Positions 33,469-40,910 of a stretch of DNA of 41,851 bases are shown one piece after another; position 1 is the first letter of the stretch; each line of letters begins with the position of its first letter. A program made the position numbers and the translations under genes. The notes below the pieces were generated by a model. It was given only the letters and a program-made list of their open reading frames with translations, was not told where the DNA came from and made no database searches. The stretch is taken from NCBI GenBank assembly GCA_949290865.1, contig CASETM010000068.1, positions 1 to 41,851 on the forward strand, given 5' to 3'. The DNA comes from an uncultured Bacillota bacterium. GTDB lineage: Bacteria; Bacillota_I; Bacilli_A; Erysipelotrichales; Coprobacillaceae.

Positions 33469-34329
33469 TTAGTGATTTCCTTTCTCTGTCAGTTTTACAA
33501 ACAGTTTCTGTAGATTCATTGTTGAAAATGATAAGTTGCTTTCTGGAGAAAGCGGTGTCTTTTCACCGAGAATATAGGCAATTTTGAGATTTCCTAATTC
33601 ATCATCGCCGATAACATTTTTATCTTGGCAGTAAGCATCAACAGCTTCTTTTTGACCAGAAACTGAATATCCCATATCCATTAATGTATCGATATTTTCC
33701 TGCAGTAAAATCTTTCCTTCATCAATGAGAACGACTTCTTCAATAATATTGGCAATTTCTTCAATCAAATGCGTGGCGATGATGATCGTCTGTTCACTGT
33801 TTTCATATTTTTTTAAAAGCAGTTCGTAAAATAGTTCACGATGATTGGCATCCAGACCTAAGACCGGTTCATCAAAAATAATGTAAGGAACGTCTAAAGC
33901 CAGTGCAACTGTCAGTTTGAAAATTGACTGATAGCCTTTTGACAGTTCTTTCAGTTTTTTTTCAGTATTGAGTTTAAACATATCAGCAATCGCAAATGCT
34001 TTTTCTTTGTCAAAACATTCATAAAAGCGATCGATCCATTGAAAATGCTCTTTGACTTTAAGATGACGGTCATACAGATCTGCTTCACTCATGCAGAAAA
34101 TCTTTTCATGAACGAGCATATTATCATTGACAGGAATGCCATCAATCTGTATTTCTCCTTTATCAGCAAAAATACGATTGGCGATGATATTGATCAAAGT
34201 GGATTTTCCAGCACCGTTTCTTCCTAAAAAACCATAGATTTTGCCATATTCAAAAGAGAAGGATATATTGTCTAGAGCAGTAATATTTTTATATTGTTTT
34301 GTGATGTTTTTAATTTGTATTGCGTTCAT
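33469..34329 (-). CDS. ABC transporter ATP-binding protein of the second YtrA-type operon
   Basis: The 286-residue ATPase has Walker A GRNGAGKST, a divergent signature LSKGYQSIFKLTVALA in which the usual SGG(Q/M) is SKGY, Walker B YIIFDEPVLGLD and the switch histidine in ATHLI. The SKGY signature is common in YtrB-like ATPases. I use the ATG at 34329, preceded by AAAGGGG; an upstream GTG/ATG has no such site. The gene overlaps the regulator gene by 20 nt, which suggests coupling. Confidence 0.86.
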   Translation of the reverse strand: MNAIQIKNITKQYKNITALDNISFSFEYGKIYGFLGRNGAGKSTLINIIANRIFADKGEIQIDGIPVNDNMLVHEKIFCMSEADLYDRHLKVKEHFQWIDRFYECFDKEKAFAIADMFKLNTEKKLKELSKGYQSIFKLTVALALDVPYIIFDEPVLGLDANHRELFYELLLKKYENSEQTIIIATHLIEEIANIIEEVVLIDEGKILLQENIDTLMDMGYSVSGQKEAVDAYCQDKNVIGDDELGNLKIAYILGEKTPLSPESNLSFSTMNLQKLFVKLTEKGNH

Positions 34330-34693
34330 GATGATAACCCCTTTCAATTAACGAAATAACTTCTTCTTTGGTCATATTGAGTTTGTTTGCTTCTTCGATC
34401 AGTGTGGCAATAAACTGATCATAAAACTGTCCCTGTCTTTTTAAAAGTATTTTTTTGACTGCACCTTCTTTAACAAACATACCTAAACCTCTTTTCTTGT
34501 ATATGATTTCTTCACCAACCAGGATATTCATTCCTTTCAAAACAGTATGAGGATTGATGTTGAGCAAAGCAGCTATTTCATTGGTAGAAGGAATTTTTGT
34601 TTCTTCCTGATATATACCAGTGAAAATAGCATCCTCAAGCTGTTCGGCAATTTGAATAAATATGGGTTTGTCTAAACGAGAATCAATGTTCAA
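34310..34693 (-). CDS. GntR-family regulator, YtrA subfamily
   Basis: This 127-residue regulator begins LNIDSRLDKPIFIQIAEQLE and has the winged-helix core KIPSTNEIAALLNINPHTVLKGMNIL with the KKRGLGMFV wing, then a short helical tail. The layout is YtrA-like, and the ATPase gene overlaps its end. The start is probably the TTG at 34693, 5-6 nt after AGAGGTGAT. The region just upstream holds a promoter and TTAGT repeats that are likely its operator. Confidence 0.86.
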   Translation of the reverse strand: MNIDSRLDKPIFIQIAEQLEDAIFTGIYQEETKIPSTNEIAALLNINPHTVLKGMNILVGEEIIYKKRGLGMFVKEGAVKKILLKRQGQFYDQFIATLIEEANKLNMTKEEVISLIERGYHHERNTN

Positions 34694-34701
34694 TGAAATC
34701 A

Positions 34702-34781
34702 CCTCTTTATTAGTTAGTTTGTTAGTCAAGTAACTAACCACCTTACAATATCAATATAACTTATCATCGTATCATTGTCAA
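34702..34781 (-). promoter_or_regulatory. promoter and repeated TTAGT operator of the second YtrA operon
   Basis: On the minus strand TTGACA (34776-34781), 17 bp, then TATATT (34753-34758). Downstream lie GTTAGT and ACTAAC half-sites (34720-34739 region) plus a further TTAGTTAG copy. These inverted and direct repeats just after the start site suit repression by the encoded GntR protein. Confidence 0.65.
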
Positions 34782-34809
34782 CTGATAAAAAGAGTAATTT
34801 TCAATTTTG

Positions 34810-34818
34810 TGTTATAAT
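34810..34818 (+). promoter_or_regulatory. extended -10 of the nucleotidyltransferase-fold gene
   Basis: TGTTATAAT, an extended -10, lies 80 nt before the ATG at 34898. It is divergent from the YtrA operon promoter. Confidence 0.45.
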
Positions 34819-34897
34819 GATATTAGAAACAGGAAACTCGTTTTATACTTTTTTTGAAAAAATGCTTAATAAAATAAAACTGTCAGGAGTAAAGCAT

Positions 34898-35539
34898 ATG
34901 GCAAGTCATTATCAGGAAGTGAAAAGTTTAATTCTCAAATTGAATCAGCAGGAACTGCTAAAGAACAGAATAATTCTAGCAGGTGGAACTGTACCATATA
35001 TTGTGAGTCAAACAACATCAAAAAGAGAACACTTGGATATCGATATGATCGTGTATCAGGAAGATATGATATTTGTAAGAGAATTTTTAAATAAATATAA
35101 AATTCCTTACGTAGATTCAAAGGATCTAAGTTATAATCGAACGTATACAGATTATGGGATCGATGCTTTTATCGATGGTATCACCGTTAATTTTGCACCT
35201 TATCAGTTTTATGATCAGATCATGATACAAAGAAATTTTCTAACCAGAAAAGGTAGTGGAATGGATGCCTTGGTTTCTGTGCAAATGAAAATTTTGGATA
35301 TTGACAGAATCTTGACAAAGACATATGTTGAAGGTATCCATATATGTTCTTATTCTCTGGAAATGGTTAAGATCATGAAGGAAAAATCAAAAAAGAAAAA
35401 AGATAAGATTGATATCAGGGTCATTGATGATTTTGGCTATGATGAAAATATGTATCTGGTTTTAAAAGAACAGTTAAAAGATATGAAGTTTGAAGTTATA
35501 CCTAAAAATAGATTACTGAGATTTCTCTTTCATCGATAA
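34898..35539 (+). CDS. putative nucleotidyltransferase-fold protein
   Basis: This 213-residue protein has the start of a nucleotidyltransferase fold: a helix (HYQEVKSLILKLNQ), the strand and loop LAGGTVPYIV, then HLDIDMIVYQED, which resembles the GG/GS-x(9-15)-D-x-D metal site. A later IDAFIDGITVNFAPY may carry the third acidic residue. The C-terminal half is basic (KEKSKKKKDK) and helical. I start at the ATG at 34898 with CAGGAG upstream. Relatives include minimal nucleotidyltransferases and AbiEii-type toxins, but the assignment to any one is uncertain. No antitoxin-like partner is adjacent. Confidence 0.5.
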   Translation: MASHYQEVKSLILKLNQQELLKNRIILAGGTVPYIVSQTTSKREHLDIDMIVYQEDMIFVREFLNKYKIPYVDSKDLSYNRTYTDYGIDAFIDGITVNFAPYQFYDQIMIQRNFLTRKGSGMDALVSVQMKILDIDRILTKTYVEGIHICSYSLEMVKIMKEKSKKKKDKIDIRVIDDFGYDENMYLVLKEQLKDMKFEVIPKNRLLRFLFHR

Positions 35540-35563
35540 TGATCTGGCAGGAGGAGTATTTTT

Positions 35564-35798
35564 ATGAACAGTAAAGATGAAAATATGATAGTTTTTGATG
35601 GGAAAAATGCGGTGTGGTTTATTCTGATTTTCATATTATACAATGCTTTACCGCTTTTGTGTTTTTTTTTATGAAGTGAATGTATCGATGCAATGGCTAT
35701 GGATGATGTTGATTATTTATTATAGTGGTGATCTTATTTTTATACCGATCATGATTCGTAATAGGATTGAATTATATGGTGATTATTTTGTTTTTTAG
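35564..35798 (+). pseudogene. remnant of a small membrane protein gene, frameshifted and truncated
   Basis: A strong site (GGAGGAG) precedes ATG-AAC-AGT. The frame encodes 36 residues ending in a hydrophobic helix (AVWFILIFILYNALPLLCFFL) and stops at TGA after a run of nine T (35662-35670). With one T fewer, the frame goes on through a second helix (MQWLWMMLIIYYSGDLIFIP) to NRIELYGDYFVF and a TAG at 35796. The two-helix start followed by an R-N-x-x-x-L-x-x-D-Y-strand is how small bacterial PH-domain membrane proteins begin, so the 3' part appears lost. The sequence changes character right after, which fits truncation by the ICE insertion. Confidence 0.6.
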
Positions 35799-35974
35799 TG
35801 TGCCGGAGCCGGAAAATGAGGTATATCTGGTGTGTTTTCGTGCTGTTCCGTCCAGATTTTGTGGACAGAACGATACTAAACGGACTGGATGATACCAGGC
35901 GGACAAAATGATTTTGTGACTTTTTGCAGGAAAAATTCGTAATGGAAATTACATTAGTGTGATGGGAGAATAAA
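35799..35974. other. probable left end of an integrative conjugative element
   Basis: Base composition jumps from about one quarter to nearly one half GC at 35800. The segment holds an inverted repeat, GTTCCGTCC (35845-35853) with GGACAGAAC (35863-35871), with one mismatch in each arm, and a smaller one, GTAAT/ATTAC (about 35939-35952). It is followed by a defence-type cassette and ICE-type parA/parB genes. The T-rich sequence at 35786-35796 resembles the AT-rich targets used by Tn916/Tn1549-type elements. The exact end is not proven. Confidence 0.4.
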
Positions 35975-36694
35975 ATGGCAATATCAATAAAATTAAATAA
36001 AAGTGGTATCAAAAAGATCCAAAACGAATTGGAACATAGTTTAAAACGTCAAATTATTGAGAGGGGGAGTACAGAATTGCGTAAAGATAGCGAAGTATTT
36101 TTGAAAATAGTATTAGATAAGCGCAATGAAACAGGTAAGGATACAATTGTAGGTTCTGTTGATATGTTTAATAGCATTCCAAACATTAGAATGAACATTT
36201 ATAATATCATGGATGATTTGAAATTACATAATTGTATTAGTACACAAAGCAATATTTGCGTGAGTGGAGAAGTGGAAGTTATTTTAACAATGGATGGAAT
36301 AGATTATTTTAAGGAGAAAGGTAGTATGCTAGAAAGGGAGGTGCAGAAAAATATGAATAATACAAACAATTTTTATGGAAATGTAACCGGGATTCAAATT
36401 CAACAAGGCACTGTAAATTCGAATCAAAAGCAAAATGTTTCAGAAGAATTTGATTATGAGAAAATCTTTCAAATTATAAGAAAAATAAAAAAGTATGATC
36501 CAATGTTTGATGAAGAATATGGACAATTGGCTAGTGAAATGAGGGACAAACTTTCCGAAATCGAAAGATTACTGAAAGAAAAAGAGAACCCATCAAAAAT
36601 CAAAGTATTGTTAGGAGATATTAAGAATTTGTCTTTAGGTGTAGCAGGCAGCGTTATTGCTTCGGGTATTGCCAGTTTATTGCCAATGGTATAG
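35975..36694 (+). CDS. winged-helix protein with NNFYG motif and hydrophobic C-terminus
   Basis: The 239-residue protein has three parts. Residues about 12-118 are alpha/beta and end in a winged-helix-like pattern (DLKLHNCIS, then VEVILTMDGIDYFKEKG). Residues 128-150 form a polar, Asn/Gly-rich linker, NNTNNFYGNVTGIQIQQG. The C-terminal part (158-239) has charged helices (EIERLLKEKENPSKIKVLL) and a glycine-rich hydrophobic end, GVAGSVIASGIASLL, that could insert in a membrane or pack as a helix. This helical C-terminal part is like the one found at the end of many AbiTii-type proteins. The next gene, 12 nt away, encodes an AbiTii-type protein with the same NNFYG motif. I cannot name a function. 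Confidence 0.6.
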   Translation: MAISIKLNKSGIKKIQNELEHSLKRQIIERGSTELRKDSEVFLKIVLDKRNETGKDTIVGSVDMFNSIPNIRMNIYNIMDDLKLHNCISTQSNICVSGEVEVILTMDGIDYFKEKGSMLEREVQKNMNNTNNFYGNVTGIQIQQGTVNSNQKQNVSEEFDYEKIFQIIRKIKKYDPMFDEEYGQLASEMRDKLSEIERLLKEKENPSKIKVLLGDIKNLSLGVAGSVIASGIASLLPMV

Positions 36695-36706
36695 GTGGGA
36701 TTAGAT

Positions 36707-37318
36707 ATGGGAATAATAATTGAACTTCAAAGAGAGGCACTGGATGAAAGTATTTCTATTGAATCTTTAATGAGAAAAGCATATTTAGTAGCCAAAAAGC
36801 TCAACTTAAAAGAATTTGAAGAGTGGTTAAGACAAGAGCAAAATGGATATGACGAAAAAGTTCCTAAATATCGTTATATGGTTGGAGAAGTACGAGCATG
36901 GAATCCTTATCATGGCTGGATACCTGTGGTAGTGTCAGCAGAAATAGCAGATTTTATTTCTAAAATGCCAATACCAACACCTATTTCTGCTATACAAGAT
37001 TTATATACTTCATGTAAAGGTGCAACTATAAGTTCATCCGTTAATGGAAAAATAGCAGATTGGTTAAATGAAAATTCTGATAATTTGCCGACAAAGTTTG
37101 AGTTTTTTTCTTCTAAAAGTGAATTATATAGGATACTGAGCACAGTAAGAAATAAAATATTAGATTGGGCATTACTGTTGGAAGAAAATGGAATAGTAGG
37201 GGACGGCATGACTTTTACTGAAGTTGAAAAACAAACTGCACAAAGTACACAGGTAATTAATAATTATACAAATAATTTCTATGGAACAATAACAGATATA
37301 GATGTGGAGCAGGGATAG
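36707..37318 (+). CDS. AbiTii-domain protein
   Basis: The 203-residue protein begins IIELQREALDESISIESLMRKA and has the EFEEWLRQEQNGY, the YRYMVGEVRAWNPYHGWIPV strand and the RNKILDWALLLEENGI segment that mark the AbiTii family, named after part of the lactococcal AbiT abortive-infection system. The ATG at 36707 fits the family start and has AGGTGG 8 nt upstream; a GTG four codons earlier overlaps that site. It ends within the shared motif NNYTNNFYGTITDIDVEQG, whereas relatives often continue with a helical tail like that of the upstream gene product. So the two adjacent proteins together carry the parts of one longer protein. Confidence 0.75.
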   Translation: MGIIIELQREALDESISIESLMRKAYLVAKKLNLKEFEEWLRQEQNGYDEKVPKYRYMVGEVRAWNPYHGWIPVVVSAEIADFISKMPIPTPISAIQDLYTSCKGATISSSVNGKIADWLNENSDNLPTKFEFFSSKSELYRILSTVRNKILDWALLLEENGIVGDGMTFTEVEKQTAQSTQVINNYTNNFYGTITDIDVEQG

Positions 37319-37411
37319 GATTTTAATACATAGTAGATTGGGGTGTAAATGCTAAACCTATCGGCTATCCAATTTTCTTGAAAACTTAAAGATTAAAAAG
37401 GGGAAAATAAT

Positions 37412-38797
37412 ATGTCTCAACAGTTAAGCGGAACTACGGAAATATGTGGATATGATTTTCCATTTTGTTATGATGCGGATACTGAGAATATTAATATATA
37501 TATAAGGAATAGAATCATTACGGTTCCAGAAGATATGGATATAATTTTTGGAAAAAAATTAGGGATGATGACAGGGGGAAATATTTTATTTAAATTAAGT
37601 GTCCCTCTTACAAACAGTATTATGGAGATTGAAAATGGAATTCCTAAATATGTATCGTGTTTTAATCAGATAAGATCCGTTGATTTCTTTATTGAAAACT
37701 TTCAAGAGCACAGTGAATATACAGAAATGCGACTACAATTTCCGGAGTTGGACTATTTTATACCATCCATAGGCAGAGCAACAGTTACAAAGCAAGAAGT
37801 CGTTTTTTCAAGGCTCAAAGAGTCTTTGTATAGTTTTGATGTAAAATATGCTGATACAGAAGTCTATGTTTCTTTTGATACCAAAATGGAAGGAACTACA
37901 AATGTTAGAAATACTGCTAAGACTATATCAGAGATTTCTTTGAAATTTCCTAAAACAGCAAATTTAGATTATCTGAAAGGGTTGTATGAAGGAGTAAGGT
38001 CGTTTTTTGTCTTCGTTTGCAACAGACAGAATATCGGATTAAGGAGTGCGATACTTATTGGAGAATATCCGAGAAAACGAAACAAAAATGGAAAAATAGT
38101 TGAAGTGGTTGGCTATACACAACAAGAAATTATTTTTTCACAGAAATATCTTGAGCCATTGGAAGATGAAAAGAAAATTAAAAAAGTGCTAAATAGCAGA
38201 CTGTTTTCAACTAATCTTAAAGAATTATTTCAGATGTTTTTGGAGCAATCAGCTGAGGGGACTGCTATTGTTAACGGAAGTAGTATACATCCTTCTTTTA
38301 AATATAGAAATCTTATTGATTTAGAACAAAGCTTACATATAACAGCAGCTTTTGAATATTATGTAAGAACTTTACTACCTGAAATATCGTCAAATGAAAC
38401 GATTGAATTTTTAAATGATATGCAAGTCCTTGTTGAGGAATATATCAAAACTGTTACGGGGAAAAAGAAGAAAAAAGCAAAAGATTTCAAAAAATCATTA
38501 AGACCACAAATATCGCTTGAAGAAAAAATTATGAAAGTATATGAAGGATATTTAAATTGGCCGCCTCTAAAATCGGTTCTTTCAGAATGGTTCGGAGAGG
38601 ATATTTCTGATTTGGCAAAAGCAGCTAATTTATGGCGTAATGAATTGGCACATGAAAAGAGAGAGTATCAACCAGATATAAAAACAATTGATGCAGTTCG
38701 CTTTGTAGAACATGTTAATTATTGCATTATATTACGCTATGCTGGGTATGCTGATGAACAAATAAAGGAGATAGTATCGGATGTCCTTATAAGATAA
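37412..38797 (+). CDS. ApeA-like HEPN domain protein, probable anti-phage factor
   Basis: The 461-residue protein has a beta-rich N-terminal part (about 1-245) and a helical C-terminal part with a HEPN ribonuclease-type motif R-x4-H (R409 to H414 in LWRNELAHEKRE). This arrangement fits the ApeA (anti-phage HEPN) group, in which the HEPN domain is thought to cut RNA on infection. Lysine-rich sequence (TGKKKKKAKDFKK, about 350) may contact nucleic acid. The ATG has AAAGGGG upstream. A 93-nt gap separates it from the AbiTii-type gene, so it may belong to the same cassette without being tightly coupled. No signal peptide or membrane span is visible. Confidence 0.68.
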   Translation: MSQQLSGTTEICGYDFPFCYDADTENINIYIRNRIITVPEDMDIIFGKKLGMMTGGNILFKLSVPLTNSIMEIENGIPKYVSCFNQIRSVDFFIENFQEHSEYTEMRLQFPELDYFIPSIGRATVTKQEVVFSRLKESLYSFDVKYADTEVYVSFDTKMEGTTNVRNTAKTISEISLKFPKTANLDYLKGLYEGVRSFFVFVCNRQNIGLRSAILIGEYPRKRNKNGKIVEVVGYTQQEIIFSQKYLEPLEDEKKIKKVLNSRLFSTNLKELFQMFLEQSAEGTAIVNGSSIHPSFKYRNLIDLEQSLHITAAFEYYVRTLLPEISSNETIEFLNDMQVLVEEYIKTVTGKKKKKAKDFKKSLRPQISLEEKIMKVYEGYLNWPPLKSVLSEWFGEDISDLAKAANLWRNELAHEKREYQPDIKTIDAVRFVEHVNYCIILRYAGYADEQIKEIVSDVLIR

Positions 38798-38847
38798 CTT
38801 TTGATCAATTACTCTTTTTATACTAATAATTGAATACAGAAATACAT

Positions 38848-38890
38848 AGCCGGAAGGTTTTCAATTTACGAAAATCATCCGGCTTTTTTC
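38848..38890 (+). terminator. terminator of the defence cassette
   Basis: AGCCGGA pairs with TCCGGCT, continuing through GGTTTTC/GAAAATC with one mismatch, then TTTTTT. It lies 51 nt after the HEPN gene stop codon and before parA. Confidence 0.85.
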
Positions 38891-38906
38891 ATACCCATTT
38901 TTATAC

Positions 38907-38938
38907 ATAGCCATTTCCCTACACGGGAAGATGGCTAT
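38907..38938 (+). promoter_or_regulatory. hairpin in the parA leader
   Basis: ATAGCCAT (38907-38914) pairs with ATGGCTAT (38931-38938), and TCCC with GGGA inside. There is no T run after it, so it is less likely a terminator; it could be a leader structure or a binding site near the parA start. A good parA promoter was not recognised. Confidence 0.45.
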
Positions 38939-38965
38939 TAAATTTTAGGAAAGGAGGGAACCGTT

Positions 38966-39793
38966 ATGGCGAATTGCAAAGTAATTGCGATTGCCAACCA
39001 GAAAGGCGGAACGGGGAAAACCACTACAACCGTCAACTTAGGAATCGGGCTTGCCAGAGAAGGGAAGAAGGTTCTTCTGGTGGACGCTGATCCACAGGGC
39101 GATCTGACAACCTCACTAGGATGGCCAGAGCAGGATAACCTTTCTGTGACACTTGCCACACAGTTAGAGGGGATTGTGGCTGACCGGGAAATGGATAGCC
39201 ACGCCGGAATTTTACACCATGAGGAAGGCGTTGATCTGATCCCGTCCAATATTGAACTGGCAGGATTGGAAGTTATGCTTGTCAATGCCATGAGCCGGGA
39301 ACTTACTTTGAAAAATTATTTGAATGAAGTGAAAAGCGGGTATGACTATGTGTTGATTGACTGTATGCCAAGTTTAGGTATGCTTACGATCAATGCACTT
39401 GCGGCGTCTGATAGTGTGATTGTTCCGGTGCAGGCCCAGTATCTTCCGGCAAAGGGAATGACACAGCTAATGAAAACAATCGGGAAGGTGCAAAGGCAGA
39501 TTAATCCGGCGCTGAAGGTGGACGGTGTACTTTTGACACTTGCAGATATGCGGACAAATCTGGCCCGTGTGACCGCAGAAAGTATCCGTCAGAATTATGG
39601 GAGAATGGTTAAGGTTTACCAGACTGTCATTCCAGTTGGCGTGAAAGCAGCGGAAACAAGTGCCGCAGGACAGAGCATTTACCGCTATGACAAAAACGGT
39701 ACGGTGGCAAAAGCCTATGCGTCATTTACAAAGGAGGTGATACGGGATGGCGAAAGGCAGAGAAATAAAATTGCCCCTTCCCGCAGCCGCTGA
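38966..39793 (+). CDS. parA: ParA/Soj-family ATPase of the ICE
   Basis: The 275-residue ATPase has the deviant Walker A KGGTGKTTTTVNLG at residues 13-26, the VDADPQGDLTTSLG motif and YDYVLIDCMPSLGML (Walker B), with SVIVPVQAQYLPAKGM later. This is a ParA/Soj/MinD-type partition protein like those encoded near one end of Tn1549-type integrative elements and on plasmids. Its codon choice and GC content differ strongly from the chromosomal genes to the left. AGGAGG precedes the ATG. The parB gene overlaps its end by 47 nt. Confidence 0.9.
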   Translation: MANCKVIAIANQKGGTGKTTTTVNLGIGLAREGKKVLLVDADPQGDLTTSLGWPEQDNLSVTLATQLEGIVADREMDSHAGILHHEEGVDLIPSNIELAGLEVMLVNAMSRELTLKNYLNEVKSGYDYVLIDCMPSLGMLTINALAASDSVIVPVQAQYLPAKGMTQLMKTIGKVQRQINPALKVDGVLLTLADMRTNLARVTAESIRQNYGRMVKVYQTVIPVGVKAAETSAAGQSIYRYDKNGTVAKAYASFTKEVIRDGERQRNKIAPSRSR

Positions 39794-40682
39794 TCTGTTT
39801 AGCACACAGGAGGAACGTGACGAGGCAAAGCGGGAGTTTATAGCAGACATTCCTCTGGAAGAGATCAGCGACTTTCCCGATCATCCGTACAAAGTAAAGC
39901 AAGATGAAAGTATGTTGGAACTGGCAGCAAGTATCCGGGAGAAAGGTGTGGTCAATCCTGCTCTGGTGCGCCCGAAACCGGAAGGCGGTTATGAAATGGT
40001 GGCAGGACACCGTAGAAAATTCGCTAGTGAGCTTGCCGGGAAAACGGTCATGCCCTGTATTGTGCGAAATCTGACAGATGATGAAGCCACAATTATCATG
40101 GTGGACTCTAACCTGCAAAGGGAGAAAGTCTTACCGTCAGAAAAAGCCTTTGCTTATAAAATGAAGTTGGAGGCCATGAACAGACAAGCAGGACGCCCTA
40201 GTAAAAATATGACACCAGTGGTGTCAAATTCTTTAGGTATAAGAACAAATGAGGTTCTGGCAAAAGAAGTGGGCGAAAGCAGAGAGACAATCCGTCGCTA
40301 TATCCGCCTTACTGAACTCATCACACCTATTCTGGATATGGTGGATGAGGGGAAGATTGCCATGCGTCCGGCGGTAGAACTGTCTTACCTGCCGAAAGAA
40401 CAACAGCAGGTGCTTTTTGACACAATGGAACAGGAGGATTGTACTCCAAGTCACGCACAGGCCATTAAAATGCGGAAGTTTGCAGAGGCGGGAAAGTTGA
40501 ATGAGGATGTGATCCTGTCGATTATGATAGAGGAAAAGCCGAACCAAGTGGAGCAGTTTAAAATCCCGAAAAAGAGGATTGACAAATATTTCTCTCCGGG
40601 AACCACGCCAAAGCAGATGGAGGACACAATCATTAAGGCACTGGAACTGTATCGCAGACGGGAGAGAGGACGGGAGAGATAA
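39747..40682 (+). CDS. parB: ParB/Spo0J-family partition protein of the ICE
   Basis: The 311-residue protein has a ParB N-terminal domain (about 35-130) with LEEISDFPDHPYKV, LAASIREKGVVNPALVRP and the GHRR box (MVAGHRRKFAS), then a helix-turn-helix region (about 160-215, GIRTNEVLAKEVGESRETIRRYIRL). It binds a centromere-like site and works with ParA; the GHRR box belongs to the CTP-binding part of the family. AGGAGGTGAT precedes the ATG, which lies inside the parA gene, so translation is probably coupled. The basic tail (RRRERGRER) may add DNA affinity. Confidence 0.88.
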   Translation: MAKGREIKLPLPAAADLFSTQEERDEAKREFIADIPLEEISDFPDHPYKVKQDESMLELAASIREKGVVNPALVRPKPEGGYEMVAGHRRKFASELAGKTVMPCIVRNLTDDEATIIMVDSNLQREKVLPSEKAFAYKMKLEAMNRQAGRPSKNMTPVVSNSLGIRTNEVLAKEVGESRETIRRYIRLTELITPILDMVDEGKIAMRPAVELSYLPKEQQQVLFDTMEQEDCTPSHAQAIKMRKFAEAGKLNEDVILSIMIEEKPNQVEQFKIPKKRIDKYFSPGTTPKQMEDTIIKALELYRRRERGRER

Positions 40683-40847
40683 GAGGACGCCAGGGGGAAA
40701 GTGGGTTCCTATGTGGCTTTCCAGTTTTCCCGATTTTCTGGTTCCCCCTTCCCACACCCTACCCCTTCCGGATTACCAGCAGTTTACCAGCCGAAAAGAA
40801 GAATAAGGAGCCGGTGGCTATCCACATTCCACTGGATCAGTACCCAA

Positions 40848-40873
40848 CCCTGCCAGTCAGCAGGGCTTTTTTT
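40848..40873 (+). terminator. terminator between parB and the adhesin gene
   Basis: CCCTGC pairs with GCAGGG over 6 nt, then CTTTTTTT. The rest of the gap 40683-40910 holds no gene I can support. Confidence 0.8.
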
Positions 40874-40910
40874 ATGCGAACCGAAAGGTTTAGAAATGGA
40901 GGAGAATGAA

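Noticed and set aside
35845-35871. Inverted repeat near the ICE edge as a transcription terminator
   Set aside because: It has one mismatch in each arm and no T run on either side, so I keep it only as a structural feature of the edge.
35749-36012. Minus-strand open frame of 87 residues across the presumed ICE edge
   Set aside because: It overlaps the remnant gene and the start of the winged-helix gene, has no ribosome binding site, and its composition looks random. Plus-strand frames in the same segment are also open by chance because the GC content is raised.
40579-40806. Frame of 75 residues at the end of parB and after it
   Set aside because: Most of it overlaps parB in another frame and it has no start signal. 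The part after parB (from about 40711) could be a tiny peptide, but nothing supports it.
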